Shown here: positions 36,355 to 45,192 of the stretch, in pieces
Layout of the letters: each line of letters opens with the position of its first letter
Position numbering within the stretch: position 1 is the stretch's first letter
Assembly: GCA_945911015.1 (NCBI GenBank)
Contig: CAMDZW010000024.1
Span: 1 to 56,318, forward strand
Source of the DNA: an uncultured Propionibacteriaceae bacterium
GTDB lineage: Bacteria; Actinomycetota; Actinomycetes; Propionibacteriales; Propionibacteriaceae
Length of the DNA stretch: 56,318 nucleotides
Direction of reading: 5' to 3'
Notes under the pieces: generated by a model
The model's database searches: none
The model's input: only the letters and a program-made list of their open reading frames with translations
What the model was told of the DNA's origin: nothing
Translations under genes and position numbers: made by a program

Positions 36355-37149
36355 ATGAGTCAACCTCCTCAACCCCCATTCCCGGGTGACCCCAACCAGG
36401 GCCAGTTCCCGCAGGGCGGTGGCGGCCAGTACCCACAGGGCGGTGGCGGCCAGTACCCACAGGGCGACGGCGGCCAGTTCCCGCAGGGCGGTGGCGGCCA
36501 GTACCCACAGGGTGGGCCGCAGCAGCCCCCGGCCGGGGGCCAGTTCGGCCAGGGCCCGGGTGGTATCCAGTTCGACAACCAGGTGCCCGGCCAGCAGCCC
36601 CCACAGAAGGGCGGCTTCCTGAAGAGCGTCGGCGGACGCATCCTCGGCGCGGTGCTCTCGCTCGTGCTGGTGGTCGTGCTCGCGCTCGGGTTCACCGTGG
36701 GCCGCAACTTCTTCGACAAGAAGGGTCTGGAGGACCAGGTCGGCAAGTGTGCCGTGCTGACCGGCACCGGCAACGACGTCGACACCGAAGAAATCGACTG
36801 CGCCTCGGAGGACTTCCACTACAAGATCGTGGCGACAGCCGAGAGCGAGAACGGCTGCCCGGACGGCAACTACACCACGCTGACCACCACCCGGACCAGC
36901 CGTGGCTCGTCGACCACCGTCGGCACCCTGTGCATGATGGCTGATCTGGCCAAGGACAAGTGCTACACCGACGTGGGCACCAGTGGCAGCAATGAGCTCG
37001 CCGCCGTCGACTGTGCCGATTCGAATGCGCTGTTCAAGATCGCCGAGATCCTTGAAGAGAATGACGTCTCCAAGTGCACCTACCCGGATGCCTCGCTGAG
37101 CTACAGCGAGCCCCCGCGCACCTACTGTGCGGTCGCACCGAACGAGTGA
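36355..37149 (+). CDS. Pro/Gln/Gly-rich single-pass membrane protein with Cys-containing outer domain
   Basis: A 264-residue protein. Residues 1-90 are rich in Pro, Gln and Gly and include four 8-residue units ([FY]PQGGGGQ). One membrane helix lies at about 96-116 (GAVLSLVLVVVLALGF). The outer part has paired Cys residues (KCAVL, DCASED, NGCPDG, LCMM, KCYTD, DCADS, KCTY, YCAV), likely disulphides, in the manner of LppU/SCO3897-like actinobacterial proteins. Function unknown; probably surface-exposed. A strong terminator follows. Confidence 0.75.
   Translation: MSQPPQPPFPGDPNQGQFPQGGGGQYPQGGGGQYPQGDGGQFPQGGGGQYPQGGPQQPPAGGQFGQGPGGIQFDNQVPGQQPPQKGGFLKSVGGRILGAVLSLVLVVVLALGFTVGRNFFDKKGLEDQVGKCAVLTGTGNDVDTEEIDCASEDFHYKIVATAESENGCPDGNYTTLTTTRTSRGSSTTVGTLCMMADLAKDKCYTDVGTSGSNELAAVDCADSNALFKIAEILEENDVSKCTYPDASLSYSEPPRTYCAVAPNE
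36406..36501. repeat. Four tandem copies of a 24-bp coding repeat
   Basis: Units at 36406-36429, 36430-36453, 36454-36477 and 36478-36501 alternate TTCCCGCAG and TACCCACAG starts and share GGCGGCCAG ends. They encode eight residues each in the N-terminal tail of the overlapping membrane protein. Confidence 0.9.
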
Positions 37150-37166
37150 CCATCTGAATCGTGCCG

Positions 37167-37202
37167 AACGGCCCCAGCTCTCCACCAGGAGCTGGGGCCG
37201 TT
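37167..37202. terminator. Strong bidirectional terminator hairpin
   Basis: AACGGCCCCAGCTC (37167-37180) and its exact complement (37189-37202) form a 14-bp stem with an 8-base loop. It lies between two convergent genes; the AAC/GTT ends give short A and T tracts on either strand. Confidence 0.85.
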
Positions 37203-37214
37203 GGTCATTGGCGG

Positions 37215-38225
37215 TCAGACGGTGACGATCGTCCCGGCGATCTGGCGCAGCGCGGCGTCGTAGTGGACGACCAGATATGAACCGTCGTCGAGACGGGCCG
37301 CACTGGGGTAGCTCTGGTCGACGACACCGGGATGGGCATGCAGGGTGACTGTCAGCCCGGAGAGGGTGCGGTCGCGGCCGTCGACGATGCGCCCCCGGGT
37401 CGGCCGGGTGCGTGGCTCATCGGCCCGGTAGTCGCCCCAGGTCATCAGCACCCGGCCGTCGCCCAGAGCCGCCAAGTTCGGCGCATGCCCCGGGAAGTCG
37501 AGCTCGATCGGATCGGTCCAGGTGGCACCCAGATCCGTGGACCACAAGGCGTAGGCGGGGTTCGTCGGATGGTTGCGCGAGCGAGCCACCATCAGCAGAT
37601 CCTGCCCGCCCAGATGGACCAGGTCCGGTTCGACCAGGCCAAAGGGTTCAGGTGCTGATGGAACCGGGATCTCGTCGTCCCAGGTCGTGCCCTGGTCGGT
37701 GCTGACCGCGAGACGGACCACATAGGGACCGTCCGGCTGCTCGGTGGCGTAGCCGTACAAGGCGAGGAGCAGACGCCCGTCCGGGAGCTCGAGCGGAGGC
37801 ACGGTGACCGCCGAACGGTCAAGCGTGGTGGGGATCCAGGCCGGCGCCGCCCAGGTGGACCCCTCGTCATCGGAGGTCATCACCAGGCAGTGGCGCAGCC
37901 GATCCAGATCGGCCGGGTCACGCCGGAACCAGGTCACGACAAGCCGGCCGGACCGGAGCTGGGTGATCGAGGGGTCCCGGTCGTCCACGCCCGGATTGTC
38001 CAGCAACCGGATCGGCGCCGACCAGCGCCGGCCGTCACCAGAGCCTCGGACCAACCTGATCCGACTGTCGGGGGTGTGCATGTGCTCGCGCGAGTCGTAG
38101 TAGGCCACCAGCAGTTCACCGCTGGACGTGCGCACGACATCGGGGAAGTAGACGCTCCGTCCATCATCGCCCCGGGCGATGATCACCTCGTGGTCGTCGA
38201 CCGTCATGATCTGGTTGGTCGTCAT
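37215..38225 (-). CDS. Sialidase-like BNR-repeat protein
   Basis: A 336-residue beta-propeller protein. Asp-box motifs (SxDxGxxW) are clear in SDDEGSTW, STDQGTTW and STDLGATW, with a looser one in GSGDGRRW. An early RSVYFPDVVR replaces the FRIP/YRIP arginine motif. The propeller order fits the sialidase/neuraminidase superfamily, but no signal peptide is present, so it is probably intracellular and may act on a sugar other than sialic acid. It is coupled by ATGA to the upstream lipoprotein gene and so falls under the operators at 39975-40022. Confidence 0.75.
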   Translation of the reverse strand: MTTNQIMTVDDHEVIIARGDDGRSVYFPDVVRTSSGELLVAYYDSREHMHTPDSRIRLVRGSGDGRRWSAPIRLLDNPGVDDRDPSITQLRSGRLVVTWFRRDPADLDRLRHCLVMTSDDEGSTWAAPAWIPTTLDRSAVTVPPLELPDGRLLLALYGYATEQPDGPYVVRLAVSTDQGTTWDDEIPVPSAPEPFGLVEPDLVHLGGQDLLMVARSRNHPTNPAYALWSTDLGATWTDPIELDFPGHAPNLAALGDGRVLMTWGDYRADEPRTRPTRGRIVDGRDRTLSGLTVTLHAHPGVVDQSYPSAARLDDGSYLVVHYDAALRQIAGTIVTV

Positions 38226-39841
38226 GCGCCCAGCACCTCCTCGTACTCGCCGGCGATGGTGTCACCGACGGCAGACTGCCATTCGGAGACGGTGTCGGTC
38301 CACGCCGAGATCGGAGCACGGTCTTGGATGACCTGAGCTCGGACATCGTCGAAGCGAGCCGCCCAGGTGGCTCCTTCGGAGGACTGAGTGGCTGAATAGA
38401 GGCCGAAGGTCGGATCCTCCTTGGGTGTGGCGTACTGCTCGGTGAGGCTGGCGTGGAAGTCGCGATACATGTCAGCAATCACGGTCGAGGTGGCAGTGAA
38501 GGTGACCGGGGCTGCGGCCAGGTATCCCAGCACCATCAGCTCGTCCTTGTGGTCGGGATTGGCGGTGACGGCGCCGTCGACCATGTCGAAGTTGCGGCCC
38601 TCGATCCCGTAGCGGGACAGGGTGCCCTCCTTCGTGCCGGTGGGCGCAGCGATCCAGTTGAGGATGCGCAGCCGTTCGGCGATCTTGTCGGGAGAATCGG
38701 GCCTAAGCACCGAGATGCTGCCGAGGCCGAGCACCGTCCAAGCCTCGGCCGTGCCGCCACCGTCGAAGCGCGGGAGGGTGAGGAAGCCGACCCGATAGTC
38801 CGGGTCACCGGAGATGCCGACCTTGATCCGGGTGCCGGGGTCGAATCCGCCGTACTCGATGACGGTGGTGCCGGCATCGAAGGATCCCGGGAAGGTGCCG
38901 GTGGCAAAGGAGTCCGGGTGGTAGACCTTGTCCTGCCAGAGCTGGACGACTGTTTCCATCGCGGCAAGGTACTCCTCGGAGGCGAAGAGGTGGGTGAGCG
39001 TGCCGCCGTCATTGCGCCAGCCATTGGGGGCACCCAGCATCTGGGCGAACATGTCGACCGAGGGGACGGCCGAGGCCCACCGATTCGCGCCGGCTGCAGC
39101 TACTTCGCGCAGCAGGTCCATCATCTCCTCACCATCGGCGGGTTGGACCTCGGCCAGTCCCAACTTCTCCAGGACGTCGAGCCGGGTCCGCAGGGGCGCA
39201 CCGCCGTAGCGAGGCACGGTGCGAGGGATGCCGAAGATCCCCTTGTCGTAGGCCAGGTTGGCCCAGGCGGTGGACGAGTTGAGAGCAAGGTTGGGATAGT
39301 CGGCGATCCGGTCACCGGACAGGTGCTCGGACAGGTCAGCGCAGGACGAGGTCAACACTTCGGGCAGCCGAGGCGTGTCTGCGGTCAGCATGAAGACATC
39401 GGGCAGTTGACCTCCGGCGAGCAGGGACTGCTGTTTGGCAGCCCACTCGGCCCCGGGTGAATAACTGATGTTCAGCGTGACACCGACTGCTTCATTGATG
39501 GCCTGCCAGACCTGGTTGCGATCCATCGCAGTCGGAGTCGGGACGTAGATCGGGCAGGCCGCAGTGAGTTCACCTCCCGTGCCGGGCGTGGCGTCCACCG
39601 TGGCGGGCGGGTCATCAGGGTAGCTCAGCAGGATGCCGGGCACGATGCCGTCGGCCGACGGCGTCAGATCGTAGGGCAACGCGTCGTTGACGATGGTGTC
39701 CGGCAGGACACTGCCGTCGTCTTCGGGACGGAGGGCGGGTCCGGGGTCACGCGGCGTGGCGGTGCAGCCGGCGACCGCGAGGGCTCCGGCTCCGCCGAGG
39801 GCGAGTGCGGTCCGACGGGTCAGGGTTGATGGTGTGGTCAC
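38222..39841 (-). CDS. Lipoprotein extracellular solute-binding protein (ABC transporter family 1)
   Basis: A 539-residue lipoprotein. The N-terminus has paired arginines (TRRTAL), a hydrophobic stretch and the lipobox LAVAGC (Cys26). The mature protein shows the bilobed binding-protein pattern of the carbohydrate group (NQVWQAINEAVGVTLNI, GGQLPDVFMLTAD, AYDKGIFGIPR, NWIAAPTGTKEG), with a length seen in LipO-like binding proteins for oligosaccharides. GTG 39841 has TGAGGA upstream. No permease or ATPase gene accompanies it anywhere in the window, which is unusual; it may use a permease encoded elsewhere. Confidence 0.85.
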   Translation of the reverse strand: MTTPSTLTRRTALALGGAGALAVAGCTATPRDPGPALRPEDDGSVLPDTIVNDALPYDLTPSADGIVPGILLSYPDDPPATVDATPGTGGELTAACPIYVPTPTAMDRNQVWQAINEAVGVTLNISYSPGAEWAAKQQSLLAGGQLPDVFMLTADTPRLPEVLTSSCADLSEHLSGDRIADYPNLALNSSTAWANLAYDKGIFGIPRTVPRYGGAPLRTRLDVLEKLGLAEVQPADGEEMMDLLREVAAAGANRWASAVPSVDMFAQMLGAPNGWRNDGGTLTHLFASEEYLAAMETVVQLWQDKVYHPDSFATGTFPGSFDAGTTVIEYGGFDPGTRIKVGISGDPDYRVGFLTLPRFDGGGTAEAWTVLGLGSISVLRPDSPDKIAERLRILNWIAAPTGTKEGTLSRYGIEGRNFDMVDGAVTANPDHKDELMVLGYLAAAPVTFTATSTVIADMYRDFHASLTEQYATPKEDPTFGLYSATQSSEGATWAARFDDVRAQVIQDRAPISAWTDTVSEWQSAVGDTIAGEYEEVLGA

Positions 39842-39966
39842 GGTGTCCTCATCATGGTCACGGCCCTCTTCAGGGCCAACAGCCCACTTCAGGGCTACTG
39901 GAGCCGGCATCGATGCGGCCGAGTGTTGCGTCTTTTCCTTTGACGCTTGGGATCCACCGCCTACCA

Positions 39967-40022
39967 AGGTCTCGTGGAACATCATTCCATGTCAGTGTGG
40001 CAGTGGGAATGTTTCATGTCAA
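39967..40022 (-). promoter_or_regulatory. Promoter and IclR-type operators of the binding-protein/sialidase operon
   Basis: On the minus strand: -35 TTGACA (40022-40017), a 17-base spacer holding a degenerate site (TGAAACATTCCCA), a weak -10 CACACT (39999-39994), then the full operator TGGAATGATGTTCCA (39989-39975) over the expected start of transcription. It matches the layout at 48968-49014. Confidence 0.65.
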
Positions 40023-40041
40023 GGCCATCGCTGGACGAGGA

Positions 40042-41622
40042 TCAGCGGCAGTCGCGGAGCACCCGGCCCGGCCGAGCGCCGGCGTGGTGGCCATCGTCGA
40101 CCACGACGACACCAGCGACGATGACCTGGTGGATGCCATCCGGGGCGGCATGAGGATCGGTGAAGCCACCGTTGTCGGTGATCCGGTCCGGGTCGAAAAC
40201 GACCAGGTCAGCGGCCGCGCCCACCGTGATGCGACCCCGATCCAGACCCATCAGGTCAGCTGGTCGACTGGTGCAACGAGCAATGGCCTCGGCCAGCCCC
40301 TCGGGTCCGTCGGGCCGGTACTGACCGAGGTAGCGGGGGAAGCAACCGAAGCTGCGCGGATGGGGTGTGCCGGCGCCGGTCGGACCATCGGGATCCATGG
40401 CCAGCCCGTCGGAGGCGACCACGGCCGAGGGCTGCGACAGCACCGTACGCAGGGCCAGGTCGCTGCGACCACCGGCCACCATGAGGATGCTGGTGCCGTG
40501 CTCGGCGAGGAGATCGAGCGCCCAGTCCCGTGGGTCGAGGCCGCGTTCGGCGACGATCTCGCTGACCGGTCGACCGAGCAGGTGCGGATCGGCATCGGGG
40601 AACCAGCTGATCATGGTCTCGTCCCACCCCACCGGAAGGTCAGCCCAGGCGTCGCGGATGCGGGCCCGGATCCGTGGATCACGCAGTCTCGGCACCCATT
40701 CACTGGCCGGGCCCTGCTGTGCCCAGGCGGGGACACGTTGAGCCAGGGGCGCATTGCCGTGCAGGTAGGGATAGATGTCAGTCCCGATCCGCAGCCCACC
40801 GGCTCGACCGGCCTCGATCCTGTCGAGCACGGCCTGCAGTTGGGGCCAGTTGCGTCGACCCACCGCCTGGAGGTGCGAGATCTGGGTGCGACAGCCGGTC
40901 TCCCGAGCCACCTGCAGGGCTTGGTCGACCGAGTCGGTGAGACCGGCACCGTAGTCGCGGACATGCCAGGTGAAGACGCGGTTCCGTTCAGCACAGACCG
41001 ACCCGAGGCCGACCAGCTCAGCCATGGTGACGGCCGGCAGCGGCGCATAGACCAGACCGGTCGACAGACCCCAGGCGCCATCGTCGAAACCCTGATGCAG
41101 CAGCTGTTTCATCCGATCGAGCTGCCTTGGGGTCGCGTCGACGGAGTCGAAGCCGCAGACCGCGACATGGAGTGGGAGATGTCCCACCAGAGTGGCGATG
41201 TTGACCGAGGGACGGGCGGCCTCGAGGGCAGCCAGATGGCCGCTGGTGGTGGTCCAGGTCCAACTGACATCGGGGTCGAGGTCGAGATAGGAGACTGCCG
41301 CCCGTACGGCCTCGGTGTTGTCCCCGGACAACGGCGCCACCCCGAGCCCACAATTGCCGATGACTTCTGTCGTGACGCCCTGACTGACCTTGCTGATGGC
41401 CAGCGGAGAGGAGAGCAGGGTCAGGTCGGAGTGGGTGTGGATGTCGACGAAACCGGGGCAGACGACGGCACCGGCCACGTCGATCACCCGATCTCCGGGT
41501 GCAGGCGCCAGATCCGGACCGACGGCACCGATGCGATCGTCGATGACCAGAAGGTCCGCTCGGACCGCAGCACATCCCGTACCGTCAAGAATCGAGCCGT
41601 TGCGCAGCAGCAGGCGAGACAT
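40042..41622 (-). CDS. N-acyl-D-amino-acid deacylase family amidohydrolase
   Basis: A 526-residue amidohydrolase. The N-terminal beta domain closes with GFVDIHTHSDLTL (metal ligands His62 and His64). The D-aminoacylase-type motifs QGVTTEVIGNCGLGVAPL, GAWGLSTGLVYAP, QISHLQAVG and VVASDGLAMDP (metal Asp) follow, ending with FGCFPRYLGQY. Family members remove acyl groups from D-amino acids or hydrolyse related amides. ATG 41622 has AAAGGG just upstream. It is divergent from the IclR gene and shares the operator at 41646-41660. Confidence 0.85.
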   Translation of the reverse strand: MSRLLLRNGSILDGTGCAAVRADLLVIDDRIGAVGPDLAPAPGDRVIDVAGAVVCPGFVDIHTHSDLTLLSSPLAISKVSQGVTTEVIGNCGLGVAPLSGDNTEAVRAAVSYLDLDPDVSWTWTTTSGHLAALEAARPSVNIATLVGHLPLHVAVCGFDSVDATPRQLDRMKQLLHQGFDDGAWGLSTGLVYAPLPAVTMAELVGLGSVCAERNRVFTWHVRDYGAGLTDSVDQALQVARETGCRTQISHLQAVGRRNWPQLQAVLDRIEAGRAGGLRIGTDIYPYLHGNAPLAQRVPAWAQQGPASEWVPRLRDPRIRARIRDAWADLPVGWDETMISWFPDADPHLLGRPVSEIVAERGLDPRDWALDLLAEHGTSILMVAGGRSDLALRTVLSQPSAVVASDGLAMDPDGPTGAGTPHPRSFGCFPRYLGQYRPDGPEGLAEAIARCTSRPADLMGLDRGRITVGAAADLVVFDPDRITDNGGFTDPHAAPDGIHQVIVAGVVVVDDGHHAGARPGRVLRDCR

Positions 41623-41645
41623 GGACACCCTTTCATCGGTGAACA

Positions 41646-41660
41646 TGCAACATCGTTCCA
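41646..41660. promoter_or_regulatory. IclR-type operator TGCAACATCGTTCCA (amidohydrolase / iclR intergenic)
   Basis: Same 15-bp pattern as the four other sites in this region, with one arm base changed (TGCAA for TGGAA). It lies between the divergent D-aminoacylase-like gene and the IclR gene, so it may mediate autoregulation. Confidence 0.65.
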
Positions 41661-41764
41661 CATTTGGGTCGGGCGGGCCATGCGAGGCGGACCAAGCCCG
41701 CGGAACTGGGTTCCATGTAGGGTGCGAGCCACTATTGCTGCGGAACCGAGGTGAGGAGACCGAG

Positions 41765-42613
41765 ATGGCAGGAGCACGACCCGGAGCCCGGGCCGGCGAC
41801 GAAGGTGTGCACTACCACGCCAATGCCCTGGCCCGCGGCCTGTCCCTGCTGGAAACGATTGCAGGCCGCCCAGCACCGGTGACACTGGCCGAGTTCCATG
41901 AGCTGACCGGCCTGCCCAAGAGCACCCTGGTACGACTGCTCAGCGTCCTCGAGGACCTCAACTATGTGGTCCGGGTCGACGAGCGGCCTGCCTATCGACT
42001 CGGCCACCGGATCCTGCCTCTGGCGCAGTCGTACGTGCAGCGGCTCGATCTCGGCACCGTGGCGACACCGCATCTGCAACCACTGGTCGATCAGCTCGGC
42101 CAGACTGCCAACATCGGCATCCTGGACGGAGACTCGGTCCTGCACGTGTGTGTGGTGTCGCCGGAGCGATCGCTGCGTTTTGCCGGCATGGCCGGCCAGC
42201 GCGACAGCCTGCACACCACCGGCCTGGGCAAGATGCTGCTCGCCTCACTGCCCGAGGACGAAGTGGGCGACCACCTGCCCCCCGAGCCGTATCCGGCGAA
42301 GACCCCGAAGTCACGGACCAGCCTGGCGGCCCTGCTCAAGGACTTGCGGACCACCCGCAAGCGCGGACATTCCTTGGATGACAACGAGAACGACCAGGGC
42401 GTACGGTGCCTGGCGGTCCCACTGACGGTCGACGACGAGACCATCGCTGCACTGAGCGTTTCCGGTCCGGCGGCCGAGTTCGGGCCGGAGGACCAGAAGC
42501 GCTGCCTGGTTGCGCTGGCCGAGACCGCAACGGCACTGACTGAGGATGCGGATGTGGTCGCTGCACTGCGGCGCATCCGCGATCAACTGCGGGGGGTCAT
42601 CACCAGCCTGTGA
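41765..42613 (+). CDS. IclR-family transcriptional regulator
   Basis: A 282-residue regulator. The winged helix-turn-helix is at about 20-85 (ALARGLSLLETIAG, VTLAEFHELTGLPKSTLVRLL, YRLGHRILPL) and the IclR effector domain follows (TANIGILDGDSVLHVC, HTTGLGKMLLASL, RGHSLDDNENDQGVRCLAVP). GAGGAG precedes ATG 41765. It is the only IclR gene in the window, and the TGGAAC-N3/4-TTCCA palindromes in five nearby promoter regions resemble the pseudo-palindromic 15-bp sites used by IclR proteins. It is therefore the likely controller of the 37-51 kb genes. Confidence 0.9.
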   Translation: MAGARPGARAGDEGVHYHANALARGLSLLETIAGRPAPVTLAEFHELTGLPKSTLVRLLSVLEDLNYVVRVDERPAYRLGHRILPLAQSYVQRLDLGTVATPHLQPLVDQLGQTANIGILDGDSVLHVCVVSPERSLRFAGMAGQRDSLHTTGLGKMLLASLPEDEVGDHLPPEPYPAKTPKSRTSLAALLKDLRTTRKRGHSLDDNENDQGVRCLAVPLTVDDETIAALSVSGPAAEFGPEDQKRCLVALAETATALTEDADVVAALRRIRDQLRGVITSL

Positions 42614-42622
42614 GCCACACCC

Positions 42623-42652
42623 TTGTCGTGGAACACAATTCCATGTCAAGGT
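42623..42652 (+). promoter_or_regulatory. Promoter with IclR-type operator for the SDR/aldo-keto reductase operon
   Basis: -35-like TTGTCG (42623-42628) is followed immediately by the operator TGGAACACAATTCCA (42629-42643) and a -10-like CAAGGT (42647-42652). Six bases later comes ATG 42659, so the mRNA would be leaderless. Operator in the spacer implies repression. Confidence 0.65.
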
Positions 42653-42658
42653 TGCCTC

Positions 42659-43459
42659 ATGACAACGTCGCGTTTCTTCCGTTTCGACCTGTCCGGCATG
42701 GTGGCCTGGGTTGCCGGTGGTGCCGGACATCTGGGCGGTGAGAGCGTCCGTGCCTTGGCCGATCACGGCGCCCATGTGGTCATTGCCGACCGGGCACTTG
42801 AAGCCGCACAAGCCCTGGCCGCCGAGTTGAACGGGGCCGGCCACTCTGCCTCGGCTTTGGCCCTCGATGTCTCCGACACTGCAGCGATCGAGGCACAGGC
42901 CGACCAGATCCGGGCCACCCACGGCCGGCTCGACTGCGCGGTCTACCTGCCGAGCTACAACACCGGACTGGACTACGAGGGGCTCCACGCCGAGGCACTG
43001 CGGGACGCCTTCGACATCCACCTCACCGGGCCGTTGGTGTTCAGCCGGGCATCGGCACGCCACATGTCTGAAGCCGGCCGGGGCGGCCGGATCATCCTGT
43101 TCAGCTCGATGTACGGGATGGTCAGCCCACAGCCGAGGAACTATCCCGACGGCGTCCCAGTCAATCCGGTCGACTACGGCATGTCCAAGGCAGCGGTGCT
43201 GCAACTGGTGCGCTGGCAGGCGGTGAAGTTCGCGCCGGACAACATCCTGGTCAACGCGGTCGTCCCGGGCCCGTTCCCCAAGCCTCACGGTCAGGGGGCG
43301 ATCGACGAGTTCATGGAGCGGCTGCACCAAGGGGTGCCGCTGGGCCGGATCGGTCGCGGTGAGGAGATCGCCGGAGCAGTCGCCTACCTGGCCTCACCCG
43401 CTGCGAGCTTCGTCACCGGCACCCACCTGGTCGTCGACGGCGGCTGGACCGCGTGGTGA
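42659..43459 (+). CDS. SDR-family oxidoreductase
   Basis: A 266-residue short-chain dehydrogenase/reductase. The cofactor motif reads AGGAGHLGG (residues ~19-27), a variant of TGxxxGxG. Asp in IADRALE suggests NAD preference. The catalytic YGMSK is at 173-177, with VNAVVPGPF and VVDGGW at the end. Position in an operator-controlled unit with an aldo/keto reductase suggests it oxidises or reduces a sugar or sugar-derived alcohol of the regulon substrate. The NNAG motif is replaced by LPSYN, an oddity. Confidence 0.85.
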   Translation: MTTSRFFRFDLSGMVAWVAGGAGHLGGESVRALADHGAHVVIADRALEAAQALAAELNGAGHSASALALDVSDTAAIEAQADQIRATHGRLDCAVYLPSYNTGLDYEGLHAEALRDAFDIHLTGPLVFSRASARHMSEAGRGGRIILFSSMYGMVSPQPRNYPDGVPVNPVDYGMSKAAVLQLVRWQAVKFAPDNILVNAVVPGPFPKPHGQGAIDEFMERLHQGVPLGRIGRGEEIAGAVAYLASPAASFVTGTHLVVDGGWTAW

Positions 43460-44322
43460 CCCCACTGGTGGTCGGGGCCGCTCAGTTCGGTCTCACCTAC
43501 GGGCGCCACCAACGCCCGCCGGTGAGTCGCGCCGAGGCCTGCGCGATCCTTTCACTGGCGGAACGGCTTGGCTGTGGCGCAGTCGACACCGCCCGGGCGT
43601 ACGGGACCAGCGAGGAACTGATCGGCGACATCGGGACCAGCCTCGACATCGTCACCAAGATCCGCCCGATCCGGGAGAGCGACGCTGCCGCTGCAGTGAC
43701 GGCGAGTCTCGATGAATCCCTTGCTGCCCTGCGGACACCACAGCTGGGGACCGTCCTGTTCCATCGCGCTTCGGACCTTTCGCTGCCCGGTGCCGTGGAC
43801 GCCGTCCGCGCCGCCGTTGCCAACGGCCGGGTCCACCGGTGGGGTGTGTCGCTGTCAACGCCGCCAGAGCTTCTCGAGGTCCTGGCGGTCCCTGATGTCC
43901 AGCAGATTCAGTTGCCGTTCAACCTCCTCGACCGCCGCTGGTTCTCCCCGGAGGTGCAGGCGGGGCTGGCCGCCCGGCCGGAGGTGTCGATCGTCGCTCG
44001 ATCCGCCTTCCTGCAAGGGATCCTCCGCGATCCCTCGGCGGCCACCTGGCCACGGGGCGGACAGCCCGATGCCATGACCGTACGAGGAGTCCTCACCGCC
44101 CTGAGCACCGAGCTCGGCCGCTCGATTCCCGCGCTGTGCCTCGGTTTCGTCCAGGCGCAACCCTGGATCAGCGACCTCGTCGTCGGTGTCCGGACCGCAG
44201 CCCAGCTCCAGGAGGCCATCGACCAGCTCGCGACACCGCTCAGTGCGGCCGAGCAGGACCTGATCCGGGACCGGGTGCCCGCGGGATCATCCCCACTGCT
44301 CGACCCGTCGACCTGGACCTGA
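43456..44322 (+). CDS. Aldo/keto reductase family protein
   Basis: A 288-residue protein. VGAAQFGLTYG at the start, CGAVDTARAYGTSEELIG (Asp and Tyr of the catalytic tetrad region), VTKIRP (Lys), VLFHRASDL (in place of the usual His) and IQLPFNLLDRR are visible; late segments are SAFLQGIL and VVGVRTAAQL. It resembles the AKR subgroup acting on sugar aldehydes or polyol derivatives. GTG 43456 overlaps the SDR stop (GTGA); GTG 43453 is one codon earlier. Its stop TGA abuts TCA, the stop of the convergent gene. Confidence 0.8.
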   Translation: MTPLVVGAAQFGLTYGRHQRPPVSRAEACAILSLAERLGCGAVDTARAYGTSEELIGDIGTSLDIVTKIRPIRESDAAAAVTASLDESLAALRTPQLGTVLFHRASDLSLPGAVDAVRAAVANGRVHRWGVSLSTPPELLEVLAVPDVQQIQLPFNLLDRRWFSPEVQAGLAARPEVSIVARSAFLQGILRDPSAATWPRGGQPDAMTVRGVLTALSTELGRSIPALCLGFVQAQPWISDLVVGVRTAAQLQEAIDQLATPLSAAEQDLIRDRVPAGSSPLLDPSTWT

Positions 44323-45192
44323 TCAACCGGCAGCGCGGACCGGGGTGCGCTGCTCACCGAGGTCTCCGACCCGGGCCAGCATGAGGTCACCGGGGGCGAG
44401 GAAGGTGCCGGTGGTGGCGCCGACCCCGGACGGTGTGCCGGTCTGCAGCACGTCTCCGGGCTCGAGGGTCATGAATGAGGAGGCGAAGCTGATCAGCTCG
44501 GCGATCCCGAAGATCAGTTCCGAGGTGGAGCCGTGTTGGCGGACCTCGCCGTTGACCGCGAGATGGAGCTCGAGGTCGTGCGGGTCGTCCACCTCGTCGG
44601 CCGAGACGAACCAGGGACCGAGCGGGGCGAAGCCATCGGGCCATTTCCCCATCAGCCAGTCGAAGAAGGGACGACGGTGCTCCTCGTCGAGATCCTTGTC
44701 CGTTGTCAATGACCGGGCGGAGATGTCGTTACTGGTGACGTAGCCGGCAATCACCGACAAGGCATCGCCTTCGGAGACGTTGCGGCAGCGGGTGCCGATC
44801 ACGACGCCGAGTTCGACCTCCCAGTCGGTCTGTTCGGACACGGTGGGCAGCTCGAGGGTGTCGTACGGACCGAGGATGGCCGTGCGTGGTTTGAGGAACA
44901 GCCGCGGCAGGGCCCGTTCGGCGACCAGGGGTGTGCCACCGGACTCCTTGACATGGGAGGCGTAGTTTGCGGCCACGGCGAGGATCTTGCCCGGACGGAC
45001 CAGTGGCGCCCCGATGGTGATCTCGCCCAGTCCGAAGGCCGGACCGTCGGCGCCGGCAGCAGCCGCCACCTGTTCGGTCTCGAGAAGTTCAACCAGGTCG
45101 CCGCGGCCGAGTTCGACAACTCCGGTGCCATCATCGGTGAGGCGGCCGTGGTGGCGATGGCCGTCGCGGAGGTAGCTGAGCAGTCGCATCAT
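44323..45192 (-). CDS. Fumarylacetoacetate hydrolase (FAH)-family protein
   Basis: A 289-residue protein. The N-terminal domain is followed by the FAH core: KILAVAANYASHVKESG, LFLKPRTAILGPYD, metal-binding WEVELGVVIG, GYVTSNDISARS and GDVLQTGTPSGVG. Members hydrolyse or decarboxylate 2,4-dioxo acids such as acylpyruvates and 2,4-diketo-3-deoxy sugar acids. In this operon the last step of a non-phosphorylated sugar-acid route is a natural role. ATG 45192 overlaps the preceding stop by ATGA. Last gene of the four-gene unit starting at 48043. Confidence 0.85.
   Translation of the reverse strand: MMRLLSYLRDGHRHHGRLTDDGTGVVELGRGDLVELLETEQVAAAAGADGPAFGLGEITIGAPLVRPGKILAVAANYASHVKESGGTPLVAERALPRLFLKPRTAILGPYDTLELPTVSEQTDWEVELGVVIGTRCRNVSEGDALSVIAGYVTSNDISARSLTTDKDLDEEHRRPFFDWLMGKWPDGFAPLGPWFVSADEVDDPHDLELHLAVNGEVRQHGSTSELIFGIAELISFASSFMTLEPGDVLQTGTPSGVGATTGTFLAPGDLMLARVGDLGEQRTPVRAAG

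Noticed and set aside
40002-40016. Independent sixth full IclR operator
   Set aside because: Only loosely similar (TGAAACATTCCCA on the minus strand); kept as a degenerate half of the promoter at 39967-40022 instead.
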